Source of the DNA: CAWIMX01 sp963792785
GTDB taxonomy: Bacteria > Acidobacteriota > Vicinamibacteria > Vicinamibacterales > CAVVIG01
Length of the DNA: 64,000 nt
Direction of reading: 5' to 3'
Assembly (NCBI GenBank): GCA_963792785.1
Contig: CAWBXO010000001.1
Span: 248,001-312,000, forward strand
Shown here: in pieces, positions 24,280-34,153 of the stretch
Numbering within the stretch: position 1 is the stretch's first letter
Layout of the letters: each line of letters begins with the position of its first letter
Program-made: the position numbers and the translations under genes
The notes under the pieces: model-generated
Databases searched by the model: none
Told to the model about the DNA's origin: nothing
What the model saw: only the letters and a program-made list of their open reading frames with translations

Positions 24280-25911
24280 CTATGGCGCGACGGCGAACGC
24301 CGTGAACATCATGCCGGAGCCGATCGTGACGTACTGCCGGCCGCCGATCGTGTACGTGGTCGGCGGCGCGTAGATCGGCGCGCCCGTCTGGTACCGGTAC
24401 AGCACGTTGCCGGTGACCGCGTCGACGGCCATGAACTCGCCATCGTTGTCGGCGCTGAAGACCACGCCGCTCGCCGTGGACAGCACGCCCGCCCAGCCGG
24501 CGGCGTCGTACTTCACTTCCCACTTCCGCTCGCCCGTGAGCGGGTCGATCGCGCGGAGCGCGCCGTACGAGACGGGATCGCGCACGGGCGCCACGGTGCC
24601 GCCCATCGTGCGATCGCCGACCTTGGCGTCCTCGGTGAAGCGCTGGATGAAGCGCGCGCACGTCTCGCGCGCGCTCACGAAGAAGAGATTGCGGGCCGCA
24701 TCGTAGGACGGCGGGTTGAAGTTGGTGCCGCCGTACCAGTCGGGGCACGTGACCGTGCCCTGCGGCGTCGGGTCGTGGCCCCCCACCATCATCGGGCGGC
24801 CGTCGGCGCCGATACCGGTGGCCCAGTTCTGGTTCACGAACGCGTGCGCCGTAATGAACTGGCCGTTCGTGCGATCGAGCACGTAGAGAAAGCCGTTGCG
24901 GTTCGCCTGGAACAGCACCTTGCGCGGCTGGCCGTCGATCGTGACGTCGGCCAGCACGGGGATCTGGTTCGAGTCCCAGTCGTGCGTGTCGTGGGGCGTG
25001 TACTGGTAGTGCCACTTGAGCGCGCCCGTGTCCGGGTTCAGCGCGACGACGGACGCCGCGTACAGGTTGTCGCCCGGGCGGCTCTCGCCGTCCCAGTCCG
25101 GGTTCGGGTTGCCGGTGCCCCAGTAGAGCGTGTCGAGCTCGGGGTCGTAGGTGCCGGTCACCCAGGTCGGGGCGCCGCCGCGCTCGAGCACGTCCGCGGG
25201 CCAGGTGTCGGCGCCCGGCTCGCCAGGCGCGGGCACGGTCCAGAACCGCCACTCGCGGCGGCCGTCCGCCGGGTTGTAGGCGTCGAGGAAGCCCCGGTTC
25301 GCGTATTCCCCGCCGGCAATGCCGACAATCAGCTTTCCCTTCACGACGAGCGGCGCGGCGGTGGCGGCATAGCCGTCATGGAAGTCGGCCATCTCGACAT
25401 CCCAGATCACCGAGCCGTCTTTCATGTCGAGCGCGACGAGGTGCGCGTCGAGGGTCGCGATGAAGAGCCGATCGCCCAGGACGGCGAAGCCGCGGTTCAC
25501 GAGGCCGCAGCAGACCTTGAGGCCCTCGGGCAGCCGCCGCTGGTAGTGCCAGATCTGCTTGCCGGTGGCGCCGTCGATCGCCCAGGCGTGGTCGAGCGCG
25601 CCGGTCGCGTAGAGCGTGCCGTTGATCACGATCGGCGTCGCCTCGAATTTGCCGATGACGGGCATCTGGAACGTCCATTCGGGGCGCAGGTTCGGGGCGT
25701 TGGCGGGCGTGATGGCGGTGAGCGGGCTGTGGCGCTGTCCGGTGAAGTCGCCGGAATACGTCAGCCAGCGCGAGGTGTCGGCCATGCCGCTGCGCAGGTC
25801 GTCGCCGGTGATCTGCTGGGCGTGGATCGCGGCGCCGGCCGCGGCGAAGAGGATCGCGAGCGTGGCGGCGATGCCACCCGCGCGCTTGAACGTCGTGCTC
25901 TTGAGTTGCAT
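24280..25911 (-). CDS. PQQ-dependent dehydrogenase (quinoprotein)
   Basis: 543 residues, preceded by a strong AGGAGACC ribosome site before ATG 25911. The signal peptide is RAGGIAATLAILFAAAGAAI. An eight-bladed propeller of W-motif repeats follows (WTFQMPVIGKFEATPIVING, HAWAIDGATGKQIWHYQRRL, AIDPLTGERKWEVKYDAAGW). It has a vicinal disulfide pair (GLKVCCGLVNRG), typical of methanol/alcohol quinoprotein dehydrogenases, and the active-site region WGTGNPNPDWDGESRPGDNL with TPHDTHDWDSNQIP. No CxxCH haem motif is present, so electrons must pass to a separate acceptor. It should oxidise an alcohol or sugar in the periplasm using PQQ. No PQQ biosynthesis gene is nearby. Confidence 0.92.
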   Translation of the reverse strand: MQLKSTTFKRAGGIAATLAILFAAAGAAIHAQQITGDDLRSGMADTSRWLTYSGDFTGQRHSPLTAITPANAPNLRPEWTFQMPVIGKFEATPIVINGTLYATGALDHAWAIDGATGKQIWHYQRRLPEGLKVCCGLVNRGFAVLGDRLFIATLDAHLVALDMKDGSVIWDVEMADFHDGYAATAAPLVVKGKLIVGIAGGEYANRGFLDAYNPADGRREWRFWTVPAPGEPGADTWPADVLERGGAPTWVTGTYDPELDTLYWGTGNPNPDWDGESRPGDNLYAASVVALNPDTGALKWHYQYTPHDTHDWDSNQIPVLADVTIDGQPRKVLFQANRNGFLYVLDRTNGQFITAHAFVNQNWATGIGADGRPMMVGGHDPTPQGTVTCPDWYGGTNFNPPSYDAARNLFFVSARETCARFIQRFTEDAKVGDRTMGGTVAPVRDPVSYGALRAIDPLTGERKWEVKYDAAGWAGVLSTASGVVFSADNDGEFMAVDAVTGNVLYRYQTGAPIYAPPTTYTIGGRQYVTIGSGMMFTAFAVAP

Positions 25912-26010
25912 TGGTCTCCTGCCTCTGGCGCGCCTCATGCTGCGCGCGCCGAGGGATCTTACCGCAGTGGACGGGGCTTCGCCCTGTGTTCGCCCTTTGC
26001 ACAAACGGCT

Positions 26011-26040
26011 TACGGCCCCCTCGGGGGCTGTGTTAGAGTG
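26011..26040 (+). promoter_or_regulatory. Candidate promoter of the M23 peptidase gene
   Basis: TTACGG (26011-26016), an 18-bp spacer, then TAGAGT (26035-26040). The GTTAGAGT around the -10 is identical to that of the BMC promoter (13911-13917). The -35 is weak. Confidence 0.35.
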
Positions 26041-26152
26041 GCTGGACTCCGGGGCGAGTAGTTCTGCCCTATCTCATTGTGAGTTCACCGGATAGCGGTG
26101 GACGCGGGCTCGACGGAAGAGTGCCAGGCGCCCGACGTATCCGGATTTTTGT

Positions 26153-27070
26153 ATGCAGCCGAGACGCTACACCGTCCTCGTCGCCGATCGGACCAGTGGC
26201 AAACTTCGCCGCTTCACGATCAGCCTGCGCCCGATGCTGGCCGCGATCAGCGCGCTGCTGGTCATTCCGGTCCTCATCGGCCTGGGCCTGAAGTGGAGCG
26301 CGCAGGACGAGATCGCGGAGCTGCACACCACCCAGGACATGCTCGAGGTGGAGAACGGCAGCTATCGCGCCGCCACCGGCGAGCTCACCACGCAGATTCA
26401 GTCGCTCGAGAGCGTGATTGTCGATCTCGGGGAGCGCGCGACGCTCGATCCCGAGCAGGCGCGCGCGATGCAGAAGCTCCCGGCGGTCGTGAAGGCGCGC
26501 GCCACGGGCGGCACGTCGACCCTGTCGCCGGTCATCGCGCCGGTGCCCTCCACAGCGACGCCCGAGGACACGTTCAGCGTGCTGCACGACCTGCTGCACG
26601 CGCTCGAAGGCCGGCTGACGCTGGTGCGGCGCGACGTCGAGCGGCGCGAGGCGCTCGCGGCGGCGACGCCGTCGATCTGGCCGGCACACGGCTGGCTCAC
26701 GGGCACCTTCGGCGGCCGGTCGGATCCGTTCACCCACCAGCCCGGCTTCCACGAAGGCCTCGACATCTCGGCCGACACGGGGTCTCCGGTGTTCGCGACG
26801 GCGGACGGCACGGTCGAGACGGCCTCGTACACCGGCGACTACGGCAACCTCGTCATCCTCCGCCACGGCTTCGGCCTCTCGACGCGCTACGGCCACCTGA
26901 GCAAGTTCAACGTGAAGGTTGGCGACCAGGTCAAGCGCGGCGACGTCGTCGGCTACGTGGGCGCCACGGGCCGCGCGACCGGCGCGCACGTGCACTACGA
27001 GATCCTGGCCAACGGCCGGCCGATGAATCCCCTCCAGCTCCTGACCCAGCCCACGCTGCGCGCCAATTAG
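26153..27070 (+). CDS. Membrane-anchored M23 (LytM) metallopeptidase
   Basis: 305 residues. A short cytoplasmic N-terminus precedes one membrane helix (MLAAISALLVIPVLIGLGL) and a coiled coil (about 45-160) of the EnvC/NlpD-like layout. The C-terminal LytM domain (about 175-295) contains FGGRSDPFTHQPGFHEGLDI with the first zinc His/Asp (HxGxD), ILRHGFGLSTRYGHLSKF, and the second zinc motif GAHVHYEILANG. All catalytic residues appear present, so it should cut peptidoglycan cross-links or act as an amidase-linked endopeptidase during growth or division. Located upstream of secA, separated from it by palindromic array H. Confidence 0.93.
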   Translation: MQPRRYTVLVADRTSGKLRRFTISLRPMLAAISALLVIPVLIGLGLKWSAQDEIAELHTTQDMLEVENGSYRAATGELTTQIQSLESVIVDLGERATLDPEQARAMQKLPAVVKARATGGTSTLSPVIAPVPSTATPEDTFSVLHDLLHALEGRLTLVRRDVERREALAAATPSIWPAHGWLTGTFGGRSDPFTHQPGFHEGLDISADTGSPVFATADGTVETASYTGDYGNLVILRHGFGLSTRYGHLSKFNVKVGDQVKRGDVVGYVGATGRATGAHVHYEILANGRPMNPLQLLTQPTLRAN

Positions 27071-27174
27071 GGTGCTCGAGGTGCTTGGGTGCTGTGGTGC
27101 TTTGGTGCCGGGGTGCGCGCTGCACCTAAGCACGCGCTGCACTAAGCACTCGACCACCTAAGCACCACAGCACC
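27071..27174. repeat. Octamer array H, inverted (GGTGCTTG ... TAAGCACC)
   Basis: Thirteen consecutive 8-bp units kept in one register: GGTGCTCG, AGGTGCTT, GGGTGCTG, TGGTGCTT, TGGTGCCG, GGGTGCGC, then GCTGCACC, TAAGCACG, CGCTGCAC, TAAGCACT, CGACCACC, TAAGCACC, ACAGCACC. The right half is the inverse complement of the left. The array begins on the base after the M23 peptidase stop codon and ends before the secA leader (TACAAT at 27184). Confidence 0.85.
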
Positions 27175-27224
27175 GCAAGCTGCTACAATCAGGGGATATT
27201 CACGCCCGCACGGGCGCCCCCTAG

Positions 27225-30200
27225 ATGATCGACAAACTGCTCGCAAAGGTCATCGGCACCCAGAACGAACGCGACCTGAAACGGCTGCGCCCGCTGGTCG
27301 CGCGCGTCAACGCGTTCGAGCCGGCGATCCAGGCCCTGACCGACGACCAGCTCAAGGCCAAGACCCAGGAGTTCCGCGCGCGCATCGCCGACGGCGCGAC
27401 GCTCGACGAGTTGATGCCCGAGGCGTTCGCCGTGGTGCGCGAGGGCGGGCGCCGCGTGCTGAGCATGCGGCACTTCGATGTGCAGCTGGTGGGCGGCGCC
27501 GTGCTGCACACCGGGAAGATTGCCGAGATGAAGACCGGCGAGGGCAAGACGCTCGTCGCCACGCTGCCGGCGTACCTGAACGCGCTCGAGGGCAAGGGCG
27601 TGCACGTGGTCACGGTGAACGACTACCTGGCCCGCCGCGACTCGGAGTGGATGGGCCGCCTCTATCGCTTCCTCGGGATGTCGGTCGGCGTGATCCAGCA
27701 CGACCTGAACGACGCCGAGCGGCAGGAGGCCTACGGCGCGGATATCACGTACGGGACGAACAACGAGTTCGGCTTCGACTACCTTCGCGACAACATGAAG
27801 TTCGAGCTCTCGCACTACGTGCAGCGGGGGCACAACTTCGCGATCGTCGACGAGGTGGACAGCATCCTGATCGACGAGGCGAGAACGCCGCTCATCATCT
27901 CGGGCCCCGCCGAGGCCTCCACCGATTCCTACTACGAGGTGGACCGGATCATTCCGCGGCTCAAGCCGGGGGCCGTGACGCAGGGCGACACGAAGGCCGA
28001 GGACCGCGACGCGCTCGAGGCCACGGGCGACTACCTGGTCGACGAGAAGCACAAGACGGTCACGCTGACCGAGAGCGGCATGGCGAAGTGCGAGCAGATG
28101 CTGGCGCACCGCCTGGAGCCGGGCGGCCTCTACGACCCGGTCAACATGCCGGTGCTCCACCACATCAACCAGGCCCTCCGCGCCCACGCGATCTTCAAGC
28201 TCGACGTGGACTACATGGTGAAGGACGGCCAGGTGGTGATCGTCGACGAGTTCACCGGCCGCCTGATGCCGGGGCGCCGCTGGAGCGATGGGCTGCACCA
28301 GGCCGTCGAGGCCAAGGAGAAGGTGAAGATCGAGCGCGAGAACCAGACGCTCGCCACGGTCACCTTCCAGAACTACTTCCGCAAGTACGCCAAGCTCTCG
28401 GGCATGACGGGCACGGCCGACACCGAGGCCGAGGAGTTCGCCAGCATCTACAAACTCGACGTGATGGTGATCCCGCCGAACCGCCCGCTGGGGCGGATCG
28501 AGAACCCCGACCTCGTCTACCGGACCGAGAAGGAAAAGTACGACGCAATCGTCACGGACATCATCGAGGAGAACGCGAAGGGCCGTCCGGTGCTGGTCGG
28601 CACGGTGTCGATCGAGAAGTCGGAGCGGCTCTCGGCGCTGCTGGACCGCCGCGGCTTCAAGCGCGGGACGACGACCGGCGCCGGCACGGGCAAGCACGTC
28701 GTCCTCAACGCCCGCTACCACGCGCAGGAGGCCGAGTTCGTCGCACAGGCGGGCCGCAAGGGCTCGGTCACGATCGCCACGAACATGGCCGGCCGCGGCA
28801 CGGACATCCTGCTCGGCGGCAACGCCGAGTTCATGGCCCGCCAGCAGTGCCTCGCCGAGGAGGTCGCCGAGCGGCTGCCGAAGGGCGAGGAGCGCTTCGT
28901 CGAGGACGAGCAGTACGCGTACTTCTATCACCTCGATACGTTCTACCGGGTGCCCGCCGACGCCTATGCCAAGACCTTCGCGCACTTCAAGGCCATTACC
29001 GACCTGGAGCACGACGAAGTCGTGAAGCTCGGCGGCCTGCACATCCTCGGCACCGAGCGCCACGAGGCTCGCCGTATCGACAACCAGCTGCGCGGCCGCG
29101 CCGGCCGCCAGGGCGATCCGGGGTCGTCGCGCTTCTACCTCTCGCTCGAGGACGACCTGATGCGGATCTTCGGGTCGGACCGCATCGCCGGCCTGATGCA
29201 GAAACTCGGCATGGAAGAAGGCGTTCCGATCGAGGCGGGCATGGTCTCGCGCGCGATCGAGCGCGCGCAGAAGCAGGTCGAGGCGCAGAACTTCTCGGTC
29301 AGAAAGCACCTGCTCGAGTACGACGATGTCATGAACAAGCAGCGCGAGAACATCTATGCGCTGCGCCGCGAGATCCTCGAAGGCAAGGTCCGGATCGAGA
29401 GCGAAGACACGCCGTTCGAGGAGATCGACACGCACCAGTACCTGATGGTGCTCGCCGAGGATCTGCTCGAGAAGCTGGTCGAGACGTACGCGGCCCGCGA
29501 AGCGGACTTCGACGACTGGGATCTCGACGCCCTGAATCGCGAGGTGGGCCGGGTGTTCGGAATCGACACCGGATCGCTGGACTTCGGCGACCGGACGTCG
29601 GACGAGATCCGTGACCTGCTGTGGGAGCGGCTCGAAACGGGCTACGCCGAGAAGGAAGCGCTCGTCGGCCCCGAACTGCTCCACCGCGTCGAGCGCGACA
29701 TCATGCTGCAGGTGGTGGACACGCAGTGGAAGGACCACCTCTACAGCCTCGACCACCTCAAGGAGGGCATCGGGCTGCGCGGCTACGGCCAGATGGATCC
29801 GCTCGTCGAGTACAAGAAGGAAAGCTTCGACCTCTTCCGCGACATGAAGCAGCGCGTGGACGAGGAAACCGTCAGCTACCTCTGGCGCCTGCGGCCCGCG
29901 CAGAACCAGGACGGCGAAGCCGCGGTCCCGGTCGCGCCGCGCCGGCCCGCCCGCGCGCCGCTCACGCTGAACGACCCGTCCGCGCAGACGCCATCGCCCT
30001 TCGGCGCCCCGGCGCGCCAGCCGGCGGGCGGCCCGCCGCCGGCCGCGGCGGCGACGGGCGCCAATCAGCCGCCCCGCGTGGGAGGCGACGACGCCGCCGT
30101 GAAGACCGTCCGCCGTGACGAGCCGAAGGTGGGCCGCAACGATCCCTGCCCCTGCGGGAGCGGAAAGAAATACAAAAAGTGCCACGGAGCCGCCGCATGA
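27225..30200 (+). CDS. secA: Preprotein translocase subunit SecA
   Basis: 991 residues, slightly longer than usual. DEAD motor: GKIAEMKTGEGKTLVATLPA (Walker A), VTVNDYLARRDSEWMG, IVDEVDSILIDEARTPLIIS (Walker B), then FTGRLMPGRRWSDGLHQAVE, LSGMTGTADTEAEEFASIYK and TNMAGRGTDILLGGN. The helical scaffold/wing region includes MIVQVVDTQWKDHLYSLDHL-like sequence (here MLQVVDTQWKDHLYSLDHLK) and YGQMDPLVEYKKESFDLF. A Pro/Ala linker leads to the zinc-binding tail RNDPCPCGSGKKYKKCHG, which binds SecB or ribosomes. SecA drives Sec export, here needed by the many secreted proteins around it. It overlaps guaB by ATGA. Confidence 0.98.
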   Translation: MIDKLLAKVIGTQNERDLKRLRPLVARVNAFEPAIQALTDDQLKAKTQEFRARIADGATLDELMPEAFAVVREGGRRVLSMRHFDVQLVGGAVLHTGKIAEMKTGEGKTLVATLPAYLNALEGKGVHVVTVNDYLARRDSEWMGRLYRFLGMSVGVIQHDLNDAERQEAYGADITYGTNNEFGFDYLRDNMKFELSHYVQRGHNFAIVDEVDSILIDEARTPLIISGPAEASTDSYYEVDRIIPRLKPGAVTQGDTKAEDRDALEATGDYLVDEKHKTVTLTESGMAKCEQMLAHRLEPGGLYDPVNMPVLHHINQALRAHAIFKLDVDYMVKDGQVVIVDEFTGRLMPGRRWSDGLHQAVEAKEKVKIERENQTLATVTFQNYFRKYAKLSGMTGTADTEAEEFASIYKLDVMVIPPNRPLGRIENPDLVYRTEKEKYDAIVTDIIEENAKGRPVLVGTVSIEKSERLSALLDRRGFKRGTTTGAGTGKHVVLNARYHAQEAEFVAQAGRKGSVTIATNMAGRGTDILLGGNAEFMARQQCLAEEVAERLPKGEERFVEDEQYAYFYHLDTFYRVPADAYAKTFAHFKAITDLEHDEVVKLGGLHILGTERHEARRIDNQLRGRAGRQGDPGSSRFYLSLEDDLMRIFGSDRIAGLMQKLGMEEGVPIEAGMVSRAIERAQKQVEAQNFSVRKHLLEYDDVMNKQRENIYALRREILEGKVRIESEDTPFEEIDTHQYLMVLAEDLLEKLVETYAAREADFDDWDLDALNREVGRVFGIDTGSLDFGDRTSDEIRDLLWERLETGYAEKEALVGPELLHRVERDIMLQVVDTQWKDHLYSLDHLKEGIGLRGYGQMDPLVEYKKESFDLFRDMKQRVDEETVSYLWRLRPAQNQDGEAAVPVAPRRPARAPLTLNDPSAQTPSPFGAPARQPAGGPPPAAAATGANQPPRVGGDDAAVKTVRRDEPKVGRNDPCPCGSGKKYKKCHGAAA

Positions 30201-31708
30201 GCGACACGACCGCCGGGTTCGCCGACAGCCCCTTCCCGACCGCGCTCACCTTCGACGACATCCTGCTCGTGCCAAGGCATTCGACCGTGGTGCCCACGCA
30301 GGTGGACGTCAGCACGCGCCTCACGAAGGGCATCCGGTTGAACGTCCCGCTCGTCAGCGCGGCGATGGACACGGTCACCGAATCCGGCCTGGCCATTGCG
30401 ATGGCGCAGCAGGGCGGCCTCGGCGTGATCCACAAGAACCTGTCGATTGACGAGCAGGCCTCCGAGGTCGATCGCGTGAAGCGCTCGGAGAGCGGCATGA
30501 TCGTGAATCCGATCACGCTCTCCCCCGCCAACCGCATCCACGAGGCGCTCGACCTGATGCAGAAGTACCGCATCTCGGGCGTGCCGATCACGGACGATGG
30601 CAGCCGGGAAGGCAAGCTGGTCGGGATCCTGACGAACCGCGATCTGCGGTTCGAGACGAACGTGCAGCGGCCGATCAGCGAGGTCATGACGCGCGAGCAC
30701 CTGATCACCGTGCCGATCGGCACCACGCTCGACGCGGCGCGGGAGATCCTGCACCGGCACAAGGTCGAGAAGCTGCTGGTCGTGGACGGGGGCTACCGCC
30801 TGAAGGGCCTGATCACCGTCAAGGACATTCAGAAGGCGGTCAAGTATCCGAACGCGTCGAAGGATTCGCTCGGGCGCCTGCGCTGCGGCGCGGCGATCGG
30901 CATCGCGAAAGACACGATGGAGCGGGCGGCCGCGCTCGTGGCCGCGCACGTGGACGTGCTCGTTGTCGACACGGCGCACGGCCATTCCCAGAACGTGCTC
31001 GACATGGTCGCGCGCGTGCGCGGACAGTTCTCGGATGTCCAGGTGGTGGCCGGCAATGTCGCGACCGCCGAGGCGACCGAGGCCCTCATCGGCGAAGGCG
31101 TGGACGCGGTGAAGGTGGGCATTGGCGCCGGCTCGATCTGCACCACGCGGATTGTGGCCGGCATCGGCGTCCCCATGATCACCGCCATCCGCGCGTGCGC
31201 GGAGGCCGCGGCGAAACACGATGTCCCCGTCATCGCCGACGGCGGGATCCGCTTCTCCGGCGACATCACCAAGGCGCTCGCCGTCGGCGCGAGCACGACG
31301 ATGATCGGCAACCTGTTCGCCGGCACCGACGAGAGCCCGGGCGAATTGATCCTCTATCAGGGCCGGAGCTTCAAGGAGTACCGCGGCATGGGCTCGATCG
31401 GCGCCATGCGCCGCGGCAGCCGCGACCGCTACTTCCAGGATGAGTTCGACCTCGAGGCGTCCGGCGGGTCCGACAAGCTGGTGCCCGAGGGCATCGAGGG
31501 CCGCGTGGCCCACAAGGGCAGCGTGGCCGCGATGATCCACCAGCTCGTGGGCGGCCTGCGCGCCGGCATGGGCTACTGCGGCGCCGCGACCATCCCCGAT
31601 CTGCAGCAGAACGCCCAGCTCATTCGCATCACCGCCGCCGGCGTCCGCGAGAGCCACGTCCACGACGTCGCGATCACGAAGGAAGCGCCGAACTACCGGT
31701 CGGAATAG
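30197..31708 (+). CDS. guaB: IMP dehydrogenase
   Basis: 503 residues from ATG 30197 (4-bp overlap with the secA stop, so translational coupling is likely). It oxidises IMP to XMP with NAD, the committed step of GMP synthesis. The N-terminus LTFDDILLVPRHSTVVPTQV is diagnostic. Two CBS domains sit at about 100-215 (HEALDLMQKYRISGVPITDD, VMTREHLITVPIGTTLDAAR). The catalytic Cys is in VGIGAGSICTTRIVAGIGVP, and the flap carries YRGMGSIGAMRRGSRDRYFQ and PEGIEGRVAHKG. Cytoplasmic tetramer. Ordinary sequence with no sign of transfer. Confidence 0.98.
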   Translation: MSDTTAGFADSPFPTALTFDDILLVPRHSTVVPTQVDVSTRLTKGIRLNVPLVSAAMDTVTESGLAIAMAQQGGLGVIHKNLSIDEQASEVDRVKRSESGMIVNPITLSPANRIHEALDLMQKYRISGVPITDDGSREGKLVGILTNRDLRFETNVQRPISEVMTREHLITVPIGTTLDAAREILHRHKVEKLLVVDGGYRLKGLITVKDIQKAVKYPNASKDSLGRLRCGAAIGIAKDTMERAAALVAAHVDVLVVDTAHGHSQNVLDMVARVRGQFSDVQVVAGNVATAEATEALIGEGVDAVKVGIGAGSICTTRIVAGIGVPMITAIRACAEAAAKHDVPVIADGGIRFSGDITKALAVGASTTMIGNLFAGTDESPGELILYQGRSFKEYRGMGSIGAMRRGSRDRYFQDEFDLEASGGSDKLVPEGIEGRVAHKGSVAAMIHQLVGGLRAGMGYCGAATIPDLQQNAQLIRITAAGVRESHVHDVAITKEAPNYRSE

Positions 31709-31720
31709 TTCTGGCGTCTG

Positions 31721-34081
31721 TCAGAACCCGACGACCAGACTGACGCGCGCGGTGCGCGGGACCGCCGGGTGGAAGTGGATGTCGTCCACGCCTTCGAGCG
31801 GCTCGCCGGGCAGCCGCGACGCGAAGTAGTAGTCGATGTCGCTCACCTCGGCATTCAGCAGGTTGAAGACCTGGACGGTGGCCCGCAGGCGTCGTGTCAG
31901 CTGGTACCCCGTCTCGGCATTCAGCAGCGTCGTGGCGTTCGAACGCACCGAGTCGTCCTGCACGAGCGGGCGCGGCCCGAAGTAGCGGAGCCGCAGGCTG
32001 CCGAACGTGCGGTGGAAGTTGTCGACGCTGGCGCCGGCCGACACGACGATCCCCACGGCCTCCGGCACGTACTGGCCTGCCGGATCGAACTCCGCGAAGC
32101 GCGCCCGCGACCACGAGAGATCGCCGTCGAACACCAGCCACGGCGTCGGGCTGTAGTAGTTGGCGATCTCGATGCCGCTAGCGCCTGCTCGCGGGGCCCG
32201 GCTCGGTGGCGCCGATGTCGCCGTTGTAGACGAGCTCCGATCCCAGCCGCAGCATCCAGAGGGACGCCGTGCTCTGCAGGTGCGGAAGGGCCACCGTGCG
32301 GACGCCAATCTCGGCGCCCGTCGCGCGCACGAGCGGCGTGACCCGCTCCACGGGATTCCCGTGCACGTCCTGGACGATCGTCGTGCCGAGCGCGTTGTTG
32401 CTGTGGAAGCCCGTCCCCGCATTCACGTAGAGCTCGGTGCCGCGCCAGGGCCCGAACGTGACGGCGGCCTTCGGGCTGACGAGGCCGGCCATCGCGGTGC
32501 CGGTGTTCACCGGGATCAGCGTGTCGTTCACGGAGAACCGCTGGCCGTCGAGGCGAAGCCCGAGCGTCGACCGGAACCAGGGCGCCCATTCGAGTTCGTT
32601 CTGGACGTATCCGCCGACGCTGGTGACCACGGCGGAGGCGTCGCTGCGCGTGTCCAGGCGCTCCCGGGCCTCGGTATGAAACAGCGCCACCCGCATCACA
32701 TCGTCGTTCCGGACCTGCACGCCGTACGTGTTCTGGTACGAACGGCGGCCCCATCGGCCGATGCGCTTCTGCAGGATCTTCACGCCGGATGCGAACCGGT
32801 GGTCGAGCTGCTCCTGCTGGTCGCCGTGCACCGGGTCGTCCAGGAAGAACGTGAAGTTCGAGATCAGATCGAGGTCGTACCACGAGGCCGAAGGCCGTGA
32901 TCTTCGTCAGCGTGGCGCCCGTCGACCGTGCTGCCACTCGACGGCCGTGCTGTAGCGGTACGTGTGGCCGCCGTCGGTCGGGTCGATCGACCCGAACCGG
33001 TCGATGAGGCCCGAGGCGACGGCGCGCTCCGGTGACGCCTCCGTCGCGTTCCAGTCGCCCGTCATAGCCCATGGCGGTGATGGTGAGCCCGCTCACGTTG
33101 TCGCCGCGCGAATACCGCAGGACGCCGTTCAGCTTGCGGTACGAGTCGGGCACCGACCACGGCCCCGAATTGGTCGACGTCTCGAAGGCCGCGAGCAGGT
33201 GACCCGCGCCGACCGCTGGCGACGCCGCGAAGAGGCCGCGGACGTAGCCGTAGGTGCCGCCCTCGAGGTGACGCGATCGGGCGGTCGAGCGTCGCCGCGT
33301 AGTTGATGTTCGAGTTGCCCGCCGTGCCGAAGTCGCCGACATCCGCGTAGTAGGGACCCTTCGAGAACTGCACGCCGGCCACGAGCTCGGGGATCAGGAA
33401 GTTGATGTCGGAGTAGCCCTGGCTATGGGCGTGCGTCGGCATGTTGACCGGCACGCCGGCCACGGTGGTCGCGAAGTCGCTGCCGTGGTCGAGGTTGAAG
33501 CCGCGCAGGAAGTACTGGTTGGCCTTTCCTTCCCCGCTGTGCTGCGTGATGATGACGCCCGGCACCGTCTCCAGGACTTCGCCCTGCCGCATGAACGGCC
33601 GGACGTCGAGCTGGCGTGAGGTGATCGCGCCCTGGCTGGCCGACTGCGCGATGCCCACGAGGTTTTCGGCCGGGTTCGCCACGTCGGCGAGGTTTGCGAA
33701 CGTGTTCTTGCCCACCACGACCACCTCGGCGTTGAGCGCGAGGTGCATGATTTCGTCCACGGTGTTCGAGCCGGCCTTCACGTCGACGTCCCCGTGCGTG
33801 ACCGAGCCGAAGTTGACCAGCGTGAACTGGAGTTCGTAGCGCCCGGGCGCGACGGCGTCGAACACGTAGTGGCCCTCGCCGTCGGTGACGGCCTCGGCCG
33901 TCGCGCCCGCCGCGGACCGAAGCTGCACGGAGACGCCCGGCAGCGCGCCGCTCGTCTGGTCGGTGACGCGGCCCTGGATCTGGGCCCGGCCGCCCGCCGT
34001 CTGCGCGGTGGCCGGTCGCACCGCAAGAGACAGGATGTACACCGCGCACAGGAGGGTGCGGAGGGGCTTCACGCCCGGCAT
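31721..34081 (-). pseudogene. TonB-dependent outer-membrane receptor, multiply frameshifted
   Basis: The N-terminus from ATG 34081 has a signal peptide, a carboxypeptidase-regulatory-like domain (QIQGRVTDQTSGALPGVSVQ, GEGHYVFDAVAPGRYELQFT) and a plug (SRQLDVRPFMRQGEVLETVP, GKANQYFLRGFNLDHGSDFA). The barrel continues in other frames, with breaks near 33270, 33058, 32920, 32880 and 32179, to the C-terminal LPGEPLEGVDDIHFHPAVPR and the terminal Phe. Recognisable barrel pieces include SYRKLNGVLRYSRGDNVSGL, YVQNELEWAPWFRSTLGLRL and GIEIANYYSPTPWLVFDGDL. Each break is repaired by one base. The full-length protein would be about 786 residues and would import a siderophore, cofactor or glycan. Five indels suggest decay, but sequence error is possible. 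It lies beside a two-component system. Confidence 0.85.
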
Positions 34082-34153
34082 TGTGTCGCGGGCGGCGGCG
34101 CGCGGCGCCTGAAGACTTTCTGAAGTTTCCGTCAGGAACCGGCGACCCCCGCG

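Noticed and set aside
27189..30185. Very long open frame antisense to secA, and similar ones opposite the secretin (4083-6722), gspE (9473-11002) and gcvP (39947-41770)
   Set aside because: High GC leaves antisense frames open. They are Arg/His/Ala-rich without recognisable motifs, and the sense frames are certain genes.
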